Shown here piece by piece: positions 1 to 9,158 of a stretch of 64,000 bases of DNA. A model generated the notes under the pieces. That model ran no database searches, was not told the origin of the DNA, and was given only the letters and a program-made list of their open reading frames with translations. Every line of letters begins with the position of its first letter. Position 1 is the first letter of the stretch. Origin of the DNA: SIG452 sp045540295 (GTDB taxonomy: Bacteria; Bacillota; Clostridia; UMGS1840); NCBI GenBank assembly GCA_045540295.1, contig JAZQGY010000029.1, forward strand, positions 62,001-126,000, read 5' to 3'. The position numbers and the translations under genes were made by a program.

Positions 1-98
1 TTTCTTCTTTGGTCTGTTGCATTATATTGCCAAATTTAAATTACATATGTTTCGGAAGCCGAATTGCCTCCCTGATAGTTATGCACCAACATTTTCTT

Positions 99-1988
99 TT
101 ATGATTTTTTGGTGCGTTTTGGTGTTGCTTTTTTATAAAAGCAGAGTGCTGAGAATGGGGGAATGGTCAATTCAATATGCTGTTTCTGACCGTGCATTCC
201 GCCCGATTTTGCCGTGAGTTTCTGAGGAGGTGTTCCGCTACCGCCAAATTCTTCCCGGTCTGTGGAGAATACTTCCAAATAGTTTCCTCGGTTCGGCACT
301 CCTAATTTATAATTTTCGTAACGGTTGGAGGAAAAGTTAAAGACACTTAGTAGCTTGTTGCCTTTTTGATCAATCCGCCAAAAGGCATACACATTATTAT
401 AGCAGTCATCTGCACTTGCCCAGTGGAAGCCTTCCCAGCTGTCATCCTTTTCCCAAAGGGTAGGTTCGTTTTTATAAAAATGATTTAAAGCTTTCACAAA
501 CTCGTGATGTTTCTGATGTTCGGGATATTGAAGCAATTCCCAGGAAAGCTCTGCGCTTTCGTTCCATTCGCCATGTTGCGCAATATCTGCCCCCATAAAA
601 GTCAGTTTTTTGCCCGGATGGGTGAACATATAGGTCAGATAGGTTCGCAGGTTGGCAAATTTATCGTGCAAATAACCCGGCATTTTATTTAAGAGAGAAC
701 ATTTTTCGTGAACCACTTCGTCGTGAGATAAGGGAAGAACAAAGTTTTCCGAAAATGCATAGGTTAGAGAAAAGGTCATATTGTTGTGAACCCCTTTTCT
801 GAAGAAAGGGTCAGTTGCCATATAGCGAAGAGAATCATTCATCCAGCCCATATTCCATTTGTAATTGAAACCAAGGCCTCCATCCTCAACGGGATAGGTA
901 ATCATGGGCCAGGCAGTGGATTCTTCAGCAATCATCATAATACCCGGAAAATCGGAAAATACACGGGTGTTTAATTTTTTGAAGAACTCCACGGCTTCTA
1001 AGTTGCCGTTGCCGCCGTATTTATTTTGCTCCCATTCGCCATCCTGTTTGCCGTAGTCTAAATACAGCATAGAGGCTACCGCATCCACTCTGAGACCGTC
1101 GATATGGTATTTATCTAACCAGAAGCATGCATTGGAAATCAGAAAGGAAATTACTTCGTTTTTTCCGTAGTCAAAAATGCGGGTACCCCAATCTTTATGT
1201 TCGCGTTTATACGGGCTTTCGTATTCATAGCAGAAGCTACCGTCAAATTCATATAAGCCTTGGGCATCTTTTGGGAAGTGCGCAGGCACCCAGTCTAAAA
1301 TCACACCCAAACCGTTTTGATGACATTGGTCAATAAAGTGCATAAATTCACAAGGTTCACCGTAGCGGGAGGTGGGGGCGTAATAACCGGTTACCTGATA
1401 GCCCCAAGATTTATCGTAGGGGTATTCGCTCATAGGCATCAGCTCGATGTGAGTATATCCCATTTCCTTGGCGTAGGGGATCAATTCTTCTGCCATTTTT
1501 TCGTAAGAGAAGTTGTTGCCGTCCGCATAGCGTTTCCAGGAGCCAAAATGTACTTCATAAATATTCATCGGCTTTTGATAGGGGGCCTGTCGGTTCGCCA
1601 CCCATTTTTTATCGTGCCAGCGGTATTTGGTTAAATCATACACTTTAGAGGCATCGCCGGGACGGGTTTCGGTATGATATCCGTAAGGGTCGGCTTTTAA
1701 CACTGTTTCGCCCGATTGGGTAATGATTACGAATTTATAGGAGTCAAATTCACTCACATTGTCAATGATACATTCATATAAGCCGCCATCGGTAATTTTA
1801 TTCGCCTGATGTGCGGTATAATTCCAATCACAAAAAGAACCTGTCACATAGACCGCCTTTGCCTTGGGTGCCCAGGTGCGGAAGGCACATTTTTTGCCTT
1901 CAAGATGTGCTCCCAAAAAATCGTAGGCACGACTGTTGGTCCCTTGGTGAAACAGGTATTTTGCCATTTGATTGGTGGATTGATGCAT
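99..1988 (-). CDS. glgB: 1,4-alpha-glucan branching enzyme
   Basis: Forms alpha-1,6 branches in glycogen (GH13 family). From the chosen start it is 629 residues: an N-terminal CBM48-like beta domain (about 30-125), then a (beta/alpha)8 barrel. The catalytic triad is visible: nucleophile D302 in GLRVDA, acid/base E355 in MMIAEES, and D423 in LSHDEVVH. An open frame extends upstream to 2078, but the ATG at 1988 has a strong GGGAGG seven bases before it, and the 30 extra residues do not look like family sequence. It is transcribed away from the amylase and phosphorylase genes, so glycogen synthesis and breakdown diverge here. The first 98 bases of the window downstream show no clear terminator, so an operon may continue off the edge. 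Confidence 0.96.
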   Translation of the reverse strand: MHQSTNQMAKYLFHQGTNSRAYDFLGAHLEGKKCAFRTWAPKAKAVYVTGSFCDWNYTAHQANKITDGGLYECIIDNVSEFDSYKFVIITQSGETVLKADPYGYHTETRPGDASKVYDLTKYRWHDKKWVANRQAPYQKPMNIYEVHFGSWKRYADGNNFSYEKMAEELIPYAKEMGYTHIELMPMSEYPYDKSWGYQVTGYYAPTSRYGEPCEFMHFIDQCHQNGLGVILDWVPAHFPKDAQGLYEFDGSFCYEYESPYKREHKDWGTRIFDYGKNEVISFLISNACFWLDKYHIDGLRVDAVASMLYLDYGKQDGEWEQNKYGGNGNLEAVEFFKKLNTRVFSDFPGIMMIAEESTAWPMITYPVEDGGLGFNYKWNMGWMNDSLRYMATDPFFRKGVHNNMTFSLTYAFSENFVLPLSHDEVVHEKCSLLNKMPGYLHDKFANLRTYLTYMFTHPGKKLTFMGADIAQHGEWNESAELSWELLQYPEHQKHHEFVKALNHFYKNEPTLWEKDDSWEGFHWASADDCYNNVYAFWRIDQKGNKLLSVFNFSSNRYENYKLGVPNRGNYLEVFSTDREEFGGSGTPPQKLTAKSGGMHGQKQHIELTIPPFSALCFYKKATPKRTKKS

Positions 1989-2122
1989 GATGTAGCCTCC
2001 CGATAGTTGCTCTGTAAACCACGACAAAACCGGCGGTTTTGTCCCGCCGTTACTTTGTTTTTTACTTCTGTTTTTCATGTGAGAATAAAAACAAATGTTG
2101 TCGAATCGTATATCTTTGGTAT

Positions 2123-2151
2123 ATTATAACATAAAACAAATAAAAAATAAA
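2123..2151 (-). promoter_or_regulatory. Possible glgB promoter
   Basis: On the minus strand there is a perfect TATAAT (2123-2128), but the -35 at 17-bp spacing is only TTTATT. It would give a leader of about 130 nt before the glgB start. Weak prediction. Confidence 0.35.
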
Positions 2152-2277
2152 GTGTTTTTTGTAAATTTTATCTAAAAAATAAAAGTCTGTGTTAATTTAC
2201 AAATTTTGGAATGACTAATTGGTGAATATTCATAAAAAAGTATGGCAATAGCATCAAAATACTTGTTGTTCTGTCAG

Positions 2278-2306
2278 TTGACAAAATATGAAAAAAAGGG
2301 TATAAT
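2278..2306 (+). promoter_or_regulatory. Sigma-A promoter for the amylase-glgP operon
   Basis: TTGACA (2278-2283), 17-bp spacer, TATAAT (2301-2306), about 45 bp before the GH13 gene. Consensus match. Confidence 0.85.
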
Positions 2307-2350
2307 ATATTGGGTATTTTGTACCTTATATTTTTAAGGAGAACGTGCAT

Positions 2351-4186
2351 TTGAACATTTACTTTAACTCCCGCGATATTCTCTGTAAAAATCCTTTCGG
2401 TGCCGTACGGCAAAACCGTGAGGTTTTCTTTTGTGTTTACATTTATAACGATATTTATGTGGAAAAAGTTTCTCTGGTAACCAATACCGGCATTACCTAC
2501 GATTTTTATTATGCCGGATGTCATGATAATTCCAGTCGGTACGAATTGAAAACATCTTTTCCAAATGCGGAGGTTTTCTTCTATGAATTTCGTATCCAAA
2601 CCGAGCAAGGCATATTTGTAGGCAGAAACCATAACGGAAAACTGGTGCTGGATGAAAATTATCCCATGTTTCAGCAAACAGTCTACAAAGAAGATTTTAC
2701 CACGCCGGACTGGGCAAAAGGGAAAATTATGTACCAGATTTTTCCGGACCGCTTTAAAAGAAGTGATAAAGTCAAGCTTCCCACTACCAAGAACGAGCGG
2801 ATTCTTCACGATAACTGGAATGATACACCCATTTTTTTGCCACAGCAGAATCCCTACCTTGCCAATGATTTTTTTGGCGGAAATTTAAAAGGGATCACCG
2901 AGCAGCTGGATTATCTTTGTGAGCTTGGGGTTGGAATTATTTATCTGAATCCCGTGTTTGAAAGCGGAGAAAACCACCGTTACAGTACGGCAGACTATAA
3001 AAAAATCGATCCCTATTTGGGAACGGAAAAAGACTTCAAAGATTTTACAAAAGCTTGTAAAAAACGTGGAATCCGTGTCATTTTGGACGGTGTGTTCAGT
3101 CATACGGGTGCCGATAGCGTATACTTTAATAAATACGGACACTACGATTCCTTAGGAGCATATCAGAGTACGGATTCACCCTATTATCCCTGGTATTCGT
3201 TTGGCAAATTCCCTGATACTTACGAAAGCTGGTGGGGATTTATCAATCTTCCCAATGTTCGTGAAGATAATGAATGCTATCTTGATTTTATCACGAATCC
3301 CGAAAGCGGTGTGTTAAAATACTGGAGTGACCGTGGAGTAGACGGATGGCGATTGGATGTGGCAGATGAACTGCCCGATGTATTTATCGACCGTCTTCGT
3401 AAAACGGTAAAACAAATCAATCCTGACGGGTTTGTGATTGGCGAAGTGTGGGAGGACGCTTCCAACAAGGAAAGCTACGGAGTGAAACGCCGTTACCTGT
3501 TGGGGGATCAGTTGGACAGTGTGATGAACTATCCTTTTCGCACTGCAATTTTAGAGTATGTAAAGCATCACGATGCAGATCTTTTTATTAATACGGTGAT
3601 GCCGATTTTAGAAAACTATCCTCAGGATGTTCTGTCGGTTTTGATGAATTCTCTCGGTACTCACGATACCCGCCGGATTATTACCGAGCTTGGCGTATCG
3701 GAGGAAGTACCGTTAGAAGAGCAGGGCAGCTACCGTATGAGCGATGAAGCTTACCACAGGGCAAAGGAGCTTTTGAAACTTGCCACGGTTCTGCAGTTTA
3801 CTTTGCCGGGGATTCCTTGCATTTATTACGGGGATGAAGCAGGTCTTCAGGGCTTTGCCGATCCGTATTGCAGACGGACTTATCCTTATGGAGAAGAAGA
3901 TTTGGAACTTTTAGAATTCTATAAAAGAATTACTAAATTCCATAGCGATTATGAAGAAGACATGAAAACTCCATTGACCGAACTTTCTTATACGGATGGA
4001 ATTCTGCATTTTAAACGGGGAAATCTTACCGTATTTGTAAACGGCGGTGACGAAACAGCTTTCTGGAAAGAAAGCATACCGGGAGAAGCGGTACTTTCCC
4101 AGAAAAATGTATTATATAATGAATATGGCATCTTGATGCCCCCCAAATCTTACGTGATTATGAACAGTCTTAAGGAGGACAAATAG
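2351..4186 (+). CDS. GH13 alpha-amylase-family glycosidase (neopullulanase/cyclomaltodextrinase-like)
   Basis: Hydrolyses alpha-1,4-glucans or maltodextrins. About 611 residues: an N-terminal beta domain (about 1-110), a GH13 barrel beginning near the KIMYQIFPDRF motif, and a small C-terminal beta domain. Catalytic residues: D336 in GWRLDVA, E365 in VIGEVWE, D439 in GTHDTRR. No signal peptide, so it is cytoplasmic and probably trims imported or phosphorylase-limit dextrins. The TTG at 2351 is preferred: AAGGAG (2336-2341) lies 9 nt before it, against only 3 nt before the in-frame GTG at 2345. It is followed by glgP with 2 nt between stop and next start, so the two are an operon. Exact substrate specificity (neopullulanase, maltogenic amylase or alpha-glucosidase) cannot be told from sequence. 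Confidence 0.9.
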   Translation: MNIYFNSRDILCKNPFGAVRQNREVFFCVYIYNDIYVEKVSLVTNTGITYDFYYAGCHDNSSRYELKTSFPNAEVFFYEFRIQTEQGIFVGRNHNGKLVLDENYPMFQQTVYKEDFTTPDWAKGKIMYQIFPDRFKRSDKVKLPTTKNERILHDNWNDTPIFLPQQNPYLANDFFGGNLKGITEQLDYLCELGVGIIYLNPVFESGENHRYSTADYKKIDPYLGTEKDFKDFTKACKKRGIRVILDGVFSHTGADSVYFNKYGHYDSLGAYQSTDSPYYPWYSFGKFPDTYESWWGFINLPNVREDNECYLDFITNPESGVLKYWSDRGVDGWRLDVADELPDVFIDRLRKTVKQINPDGFVIGEVWEDASNKESYGVKRRYLLGDQLDSVMNYPFRTAILEYVKHHDADLFINTVMPILENYPQDVLSVLMNSLGTHDTRRIITELGVSEEVPLEEQGSYRMSDEAYHRAKELLKLATVLQFTLPGIPCIYYGDEAGLQGFADPYCRRTYPYGEEDLELLEFYKRITKFHSDYEEDMKTPLTELSYTDGILHFKRGNLTVFVNGGDETAFWKESIPGEAVLSQKNVLYNEYGILMPPKSYVIMNSLKEDK

Positions 4187-4188
4187 AT

Positions 4189-6771
4189 ATGAACACCAAA
4201 AAAGAAGAAACCAAAGTTTCCAAAACAGTTACCAAAGAAACCACTAAAAAGGTAGCGAAAGAACCTGCGAAGAAAGCACCTGCGAAAAAGACTGCTGTAA
4301 AAGCAAGTGCAACCACTGTTGAAAAAACAAAAAAAATGACCAAAGAAGAATTGAAACAGGCGTTAATCAATAAATTGGAAGGTGTAAGAAACGTATCCGC
4401 GGAAGATGCAACCGAACGGGATATGTATTTTGCACTTGGTTCTTTGGTAAGAGAATTAATCGGGAAAGAATGGGTAAAAACTAAAAAACATTATAAAGAA
4501 AATAATGTAAAGCAGGTTTACTACTTCTCCCTGGAATTCTTGATGGGAAAAGCTCTGCGTAAGGATTTAAGACGGTTAAACATCCTGAAGGATATGACTG
4601 CCATTCTAAAAGAGTTAGGCTTTGATATTACCCGTGTCACTCACATTGAACCGGACGCAGGACTTGGAAACGGTGGTTTAGGAAGACTGGCTGCTTGTTT
4701 CTTGGATTCTCTGGCAGCCTGCGGTTATGCAGGCCATGGGAACGGTATCCGTTACAGACACGGTCTGTTCAAACAGAAAATCGTGGACGGTTATCAGGTG
4801 GAAGAGTCCGATAACTGGCTGAATACCGAAAATTTATACGAAGCACGCCGTTCCTCCAAATCCGTGGAAGTGAAATTCTACGGGGAAGTAGTTTGCGAAG
4901 ACAGAAACGGCAAAAATTATTATACACAGATTAACTATGATCCCGTTATGGCAGTTCCTTATGATACTCCCATGATTGGGTATGATAATAACATTGTAAA
5001 TACCTTGCGTCTTTGGAGCGCAGAACCCAAGGAAGATGAATTCGATTTTTCTAAATTCTCCCGCGGGGAATACTCCAGCGCCGTGGAATACCGTCAGTCC
5101 GTTCGTGCAATTTCTGACGTGCTTTATCCTGACGATTCCAACTATTCCAATAAATTACTTCGTTTAAAACAGCAGTATTTCTTTGTATCTGCAGGCTTGA
5201 CTTCAATTTTAAGAGACTATGTGGCATTGGGTAACGATATCTGGAAATTAGACCAGTATGTTGCCGTTCATATTAACGATACCCATCCTGCACTTTGTGT
5301 ACCCGAGCTGATGAGACTGCTGGTGGATGAATATGAAGTACCGTGGGATGATGCCTGGGGTATCACCACCAGAACCTTATCCTATACCAACCACACCATT
5401 ATGCCCGAAGCTCTGGAAAAATGGCCTATCCATATGTACCGTGAGCTTCTGCCCAGAATCTTTATGATTACCGAGGAAATCAACCGCCGTCTGTGCGAAG
5501 AACTCTATCAGATTTATCCCGGTGATACCGGTAAGGTTTCTTATATGGCAATTCTGCAGAATGACGTGGTGAATATGGCAAATATGGCAATCGCAGGCAG
5601 CCACAGTGTGAACGGTGTTGCAGCAGTTCATAGCCAGATTTTAAAAGATGAACTGTTCCATGATTACTATATGACCACACCTGAAAAATTCAATAACAAA
5701 ACCAACGGTATTACGCACAGAAGATGGTTGGTGGATTCAAACCCTGAGCTGACCGAATTAATCACCAAAAATATCGGTGCAGAGTTTATTAAAAAACCGC
5801 TTCAGCTTTCTAAAATTATTGAAAAAGATTTACACCACGATTCTGCATTCTTAGAAGAACTTGGCAAAATCAAATACCGTAACAAAATCAAACTGGCAAA
5901 CTTTATTAAGGATAAACAGAACTTCTTATTAAATCCCGATACCCTTTTTGATGTGCAGGTAAAACGTATCCATGCATACAAACGTCAGTTGTTAAAAGCA
6001 TTCCAGATTTTGGATATGTATTTTGACATTAAGGATAACCCCCAAAAAGACCGTCAGCCCATGACCTTCTTGTTTGGCGGAAAAGCGGCTCCCGGTTATG
6101 CTTATGCAAAACTGGTGATCAAGTTTATCAATTCCGTTGCAAACTTAGTGAATAACGATCCCGATACCAAGGATATTATTACCGTTCTGTTTTTGGAAAA
6201 CTACAATGTTTCCTTTGCACAGCACATTTTCCCGGCATCTGACTTATCCGAACAGATTTCCACTGCATCTAAAGAAGCCAGCGGTACCGGTAACATGAAA
6301 TTTATGTTAAACGGTGCGTTAACTATGGGTACCATGGACGGTGCAAATATTGAAATTGCAGAAGCAGTAGGAGATGAAAATATCTTCACCTTCGGTATGT
6401 CTGTTAGCGAAGTGCTTTGTCATTACAGAGACGGCGATTATCACAGCGTAAATATTTATGAATCCGATTACAAGCTCCGCCGTATTTTAGATACCTTAAA
6501 AGGGGACTTCTTCCGTGATGCACATCCCGGTGAGTTTATGCCCATTTTTGATTCCCTGATTCGGGATAACGATGAATATTTTGTATTGGCAGATTTTGCA
6601 TCTTACAAAGAAACCATGGAACGCGCTATGAATCTGTATCGCACCAATCCGCAGAAATGGTTGTCTATGTCTGCGTACAATATCGCAATGGCAGGCAGAT
6701 TTTCTTCTGACGAAACCATCCGCAACTATGCAAAAGAAATCTGGTTCTTAAAGGAAAACAAAATAAAATAA
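4189..6771 (+). CDS. glgP: Glycogen/maltodextrin phosphorylase with Lys-rich N-terminal tail
   Basis: GT35 phosphorylase releasing glucose-1-phosphate from alpha-1,4-glucan; PLP-dependent and cytoplasmic. 860 residues. The PLP lysine is K704 in GTGNMKF, and the GLGNGGLGRLAAC and NGITHRRW family motifs are present. The catalytic chain begins near residue 50 (TKEELKQALINKL). Before it is a low-complexity tail (about residues 1-48) made almost only of Lys, Thr, Ala, Glu and Val with AKK/PAKK repeats, like a histone-H1 tail; this is not part of the usual ~800-residue enzyme. The start is supported by AAGGAGG (4172-4178) 10 nt upstream. Second gene of the amylase operon, closed by a terminator hairpin. 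Confidence 0.96.
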   Translation: MNTKKEETKVSKTVTKETTKKVAKEPAKKAPAKKTAVKASATTVEKTKKMTKEELKQALINKLEGVRNVSAEDATERDMYFALGSLVRELIGKEWVKTKKHYKENNVKQVYYFSLEFLMGKALRKDLRRLNILKDMTAILKELGFDITRVTHIEPDAGLGNGGLGRLAACFLDSLAACGYAGHGNGIRYRHGLFKQKIVDGYQVEESDNWLNTENLYEARRSSKSVEVKFYGEVVCEDRNGKNYYTQINYDPVMAVPYDTPMIGYDNNIVNTLRLWSAEPKEDEFDFSKFSRGEYSSAVEYRQSVRAISDVLYPDDSNYSNKLLRLKQQYFFVSAGLTSILRDYVALGNDIWKLDQYVAVHINDTHPALCVPELMRLLVDEYEVPWDDAWGITTRTLSYTNHTIMPEALEKWPIHMYRELLPRIFMITEEINRRLCEELYQIYPGDTGKVSYMAILQNDVVNMANMAIAGSHSVNGVAAVHSQILKDELFHDYYMTTPEKFNNKTNGITHRRWLVDSNPELTELITKNIGAEFIKKPLQLSKIIEKDLHHDSAFLEELGKIKYRNKIKLANFIKDKQNFLLNPDTLFDVQVKRIHAYKRQLLKAFQILDMYFDIKDNPQKDRQPMTFLFGGKAAPGYAYAKLVIKFINSVANLVNNDPDTKDIITVLFLENYNVSFAQHIFPASDLSEQISTASKEASGTGNMKFMLNGALTMGTMDGANIEIAEAVGDENIFTFGMSVSEVLCHYRDGDYHSVNIYESDYKLRRILDTLKGDFFRDAHPGEFMPIFDSLIRDNDEYFVLADFASYKETMERAMNLYRTNPQKWLSMSAYNIAMAGRFSSDETIRNYAKEIWFLKENKIK

Positions 6772-6796
6772 AATAAAATAAATTCTTTTTTGCTAA

Positions 6797-6828
6797 AAAA
6801 ATAACCGCACTTTTGTGCGGTTATTTTT
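6797..6828. terminator. Bidirectional intrinsic terminator glgP / thiT
   Basis: AAAATAACCGCAC / GTGCGGTTATTTT stem with a TTTT loop between the convergent glgP and thiT genes; A-tract on one side and T-tract on the other. Confidence 0.9.
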
Positions 6829-6835
6829 ATGTTCT

Positions 6836-7396
6836 TTATTGAATACGAGATTTCATAAATCCCATTTTACAGATTAACGCTGTGACAATGGTTGTGATGA
6901 TGATTTCAGGAATCATGTAAGTACCGTTATAGATTAACGAATAACTGAGAACACTTTGTCCTTCTTCTGCATAGACTCCCCAGATTAAAATGCCCGACAG
7001 GATGTGACACACATACCGAAGGGTAGTGACAATAGCTGCCGAAAGCGGTGCCGCCCATTCTTTTTGTCGGAATAGTTTATAAAAGAATCCCGATAATCCC
7101 AACACACCAAAGGCAAGAATGTAGTCTAAAAGAACTACCAGCACAAAGTAGCCGAAGGTTTGTGTCGGTGGGGGATAGAATCCAAAAAGCATCTGAATGA
7201 GAGCATAGGAAACGGAAGCGGCAAGTCCCCATTTTGAGCCGAATAACAGACCTGCCATCACAATGGGTACCATAGATGCAACGGTGATGCTGCCACCCTG
7301 AAGCCAGGGAGCCGGAATGATTTTTGATAACCACATTAGAACCGTTGCTAAAGCAATCAACAGGGCACAGGTGGTTAGTTTTTTTGTTGTTTGCAT
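6836..7396 (-). CDS. thiT: Energy-coupled thiamine transporter S component
   Basis: Membrane substrate-binding subunit of an ECF-type vitamin transporter that takes up thiamine; it needs the shared EcfAA'T module, not in this window. 186 residues, about six hydrophobic helices, with the ThiT-type GGSITVASMVPI segment after helix 1 and conserved aromatic residues downstream. The start at 7396 has AAGGAG 10 nt upstream; the longer open frame to 7510 runs back through the riboswitch terminator and is not coding. The TPP riboswitch upstream independently supports thiamine as the substrate. Confidence 0.94.
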   Translation of the reverse strand: MQTTKKLTTCALLIALATVLMWLSKIIPAPWLQGGSITVASMVPIVMAGLLFGSKWGLAASVSYALIQMLFGFYPPPTQTFGYFVLVVLLDYILAFGVLGLSGFFYKLFRQKEWAAPLSAAIVTTLRYVCHILSGILIWGVYAEEGQSVLSYSLIYNGTYMIPEIIITTIVTALICKMGFMKSRIQ

Positions 7397-7439
7397 GTTT
7401 TTATTACTCCTTTCTAATTGAGAAAAGAATAATACCAAT

Positions 7440-7469
7440 AAAAAATCCGAATCATTTTTGATTCGGATA
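7440..7469 (-). terminator. Riboswitch-controlled transcription terminator before thiT
   Basis: On the minus strand ATCCGAATCA / TGATTCGGAT (7445-7468) followed by TTTTTT. It lies between the TPP aptamer and the thiT ribosome site, so thiamine pyrophosphate probably switches transcription off by attenuation. Confidence 0.85.
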
Positions 7470-7484
7470 AAAAGAAAACACGTT

Positions 7485-7575
7485 ATTTTCCCTACGTTGG
7501 CATTATCCAAATCAGGTTACGGGTTAAAGTGCAACACACTTACTCTCAGCCGACTTACGGTCAGCTCCCCAAATC
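7485..7575 (-). ncRNA. TPP riboswitch (THI element) controlling thiT
   Basis: Read on the minus strand, the conserved blocks appear in order: GGGGAGCT, GGCTGAGAG, ACCTGATTTGGATAATGCC and AACGTAGGGA. This is the standard thi-box aptamer. It is followed by a terminator hairpin and then thiT, giving repression of thiamine uptake when TPP is high. Confidence 0.96.
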
Positions 7576-7607
7576 TTTTTCATTTTAGTATTTCGAAATA
7601 CAAGTGC

Positions 7608-7636
7608 ATTATACAACCAAGGCGCCGGTTTGTCAA
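7608..7636 (-). promoter_or_regulatory. Sigma-A promoter of the thiT riboswitch transcript
   Basis: On the minus strand: TTGACA (7636-7631), 17-bp spacer, TATAAT (7613-7608). Perfect consensus about 33 bp upstream of the aptamer. Confidence 0.9.
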
Positions 7637-7745
7637 GTGTTTTTGTTGAATTTATTTTTCATCTTGCTTTTTTGGTAATTTTATGGTAAGATAAATAAAG
7701 TAAAGATATTAATACAGTTTATCCGAAATAAGTGAGGAATTTTTT

Positions 7746-8222
7746 ATGGAAATGGATAGCATGAAAAAATCATTGAAGATGGGCGCATTATCCGGTGTAT
7801 GTACCTATCTTTTGTATGCAATTTTTATTGTGACAGTCGGAATTTTAACAAAGTGGCAGAATTTCTGGACTGTGAGTGAAGAAACCAAAGCGGTAATCTT
7901 TCAGTCACACGGTGCTATTTCCTGGGAAATATCTAATATTGTTGGATTGATTTTTGCATCCTTAGTCCCGGTATTTTTAATGAAGTATGAAAAAATCAAA
8001 TATGCATTTTCTTACATTGGAGTCAGCTTACTGGTATTTATCTGGTTATTCGGAACGGTTTTGGGTGCTTATTTTGTAATCGGCGATATGACCAAAACAG
8101 CATTGTTTTGCCCCTTTGCAACGATTGATGCATTCTATTATTTGATTTTTGTCTTTCTGCTTGGTTCTGCGATTGGAACGATGGCTTCTTTTGTGCTGAA
8201 TTATATGAGAAATAAAGATTAA
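7746..8222 (+). CDS. Small four-helix membrane protein of unknown function
   Basis: 158 residues with four clear hydrophobic segments (about 14-35, 57-78, 85-110 and 128-152), basic ends and no recognised catalytic motif. I do not recognise the family. It is 28 bp upstream of ung in the same direction and may share its transcript. The start follows AGTGAGGAATTTTTT; an alternative ATG at 7761 lacks a better ribosome site. Confidence 0.75.
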   Translation: MEMDSMKKSLKMGALSGVCTYLLYAIFIVTVGILTKWQNFWTVSEETKAVIFQSHGAISWEISNIVGLIFASLVPVFLMKYEKIKYAFSYIGVSLLVFIWLFGTVLGAYFVIGDMTKTALFCPFATIDAFYYLIFVFLLGSAIGTMASFVLNYMRNKD

Positions 8223-8250
8223 TCTCTCAGAAATACGGAGGATTGTTGAT

Positions 8251-8952
8251 ATGGTTAAATTTAATAACGATTGGGATATCGTGTTAAAAGGAGAATTTGA
8301 TAAACCCTATTATCTGAAGCTCCGTTCCTTTTTGGTGGAGGAATATTCCAATCATGTGATTTATCCGGATATGTATGATATTTTCAACAGCCTGAAGCTG
8401 ACTTCCTATTCTGATGTGAAGGCGGTTATTATCGGGCAGGATCCTTATCACGGCAGAGGACAGGCTCACGGTCTTTCTTTTTCGGTGAAAAAAGGAGTGG
8501 ACATTCCGCCGTCTCTTTTGAATATCTATAAAGAATTACATAACGATTTAGGATGTAAAATTCCTAAAAACGGCTTTCTGGAAAAATGGGCAAAGCAGGG
8601 GGTTCTGCTTTTGAACAATGTGCTGACTGTTCGTGAAAACCAGGCGAATTCTCATAAAGGATGCGGTTGGGAAGAGTTTACCGATCAGGTCATCAGAATG
8701 TTGAATAATCGGGCAAAACCTGTGGTATTCATTTTGTGGGGAGCCAATGCCAAAGCGAAAGAAAGATTGATTACCGCACCTCAACATCTGATTTTAAAGG
8801 CGGCTCATCCGAGTCCTCTGTCTGCCTATAACGGTTTTTGGGATTGCAAACACTTTTCTAAAACCAATCAGTTTTTGCAAATGACCGGGCAAACTCCTAT
8901 TGACTGGCAGATTGAAGATGATTCCGACCATCTTCCTGAATATCTGAAATAA
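8251..8952 (+). CDS. ung: Uracil-DNA glycosylase (family 1)
   Basis: Removes uracil from DNA as the first step of base-excision repair. 233 residues, full length for family 1. The water-activating motif GQDPYH is at 62-67 (catalytic D64), and the DNA-intercalation motif HPSPLSAYNGF is near 187-197. The start at 8251 is preceded by ACGGAGGATTGTTGAT. Followed by a strong terminator hairpin. Confidence 0.97.
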   Translation: MVKFNNDWDIVLKGEFDKPYYLKLRSFLVEEYSNHVIYPDMYDIFNSLKLTSYSDVKAVIIGQDPYHGRGQAHGLSFSVKKGVDIPPSLLNIYKELHNDLGCKIPKNGFLEKWAKQGVLLLNNVLTVRENQANSHKGCGWEEFTDQVIRMLNNRAKPVVFILWGANAKAKERLITAPQHLILKAAHPSPLSAYNGFWDCKHFSKTNQFLQMTGQTPIDWQIEDDSDHLPEYLK

Positions 8953-8969
8953 CAAAAACAGAAAAAAGA

Positions 8970-9014
8970 AAGAGAAAATTGACCAATAGAGGTACTGGTC
9001 ATTTTCTCTTTTTT
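8970..9014 (+). terminator. Intrinsic terminator after ung
   Basis: AGAGAAAATTGACCA pairs with TGGTCATTTTCTCT (one bulge), followed by a T-run. Confidence 0.88.
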
Positions 9015-9066
9015 TGTGAATATTTATCAAAAAATAATATGAGTGGCAAAATTTAGAAAAAAACTA

Positions 9067-9095
9067 TTGACAAAGTGAGTTAGTTATGTTAAACT
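9067..9095 (+). promoter_or_regulatory. feoA promoter
   Basis: TTGACA (9067-9072), 17-bp spacer, TAAACT (9090-9095). The -10 is embedded in an inverted repeat, so a repressor bound there would block RNA polymerase directly. Confidence 0.75.
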
Positions 9096-9098
9096 AAC
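9079..9098 (+). promoter_or_regulatory. DtxR/MntR-like operator 1 (overlaps feoA -10)
   Basis: GTTAGTT-6nt-AACTAAC inverted repeat. The half-site TTAG/CTAA resembles DtxR-family (IdeR/MntR) operators; regulator identity is inferred from the feo context only. Confidence 0.6.
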
Positions 9099-9103
9099 CA
9101 AGG

Positions 9104-9123
9104 AAGTTAGTTGTGACTAACTT
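9104..9123 (+). promoter_or_regulatory. DtxR/MntR-like operator 2 (feoA leader)
   Basis: Perfect 8-bp arms AAGTTAGT / ACTAACTT around TGTG, just downstream of the likely transcription start. Confidence 0.65.
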
Positions 9124-9158
9124 TGAAAAAACGTTCTAAAATTTATTTTTGAAAACAG

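Noticed and set aside
1..98. Possible next minus-strand gene after glgB (ATG at 22)
   Set aside because: Only seven codons fit in the window and there is no ribosome-binding sequence before it; not enough to call.
2192..2809. Minus-strand open frame of 205 codons opposite the amylase
   Set aside because: Shadow of the GH13 gene; no family motif, low-complexity composition and no start signals.
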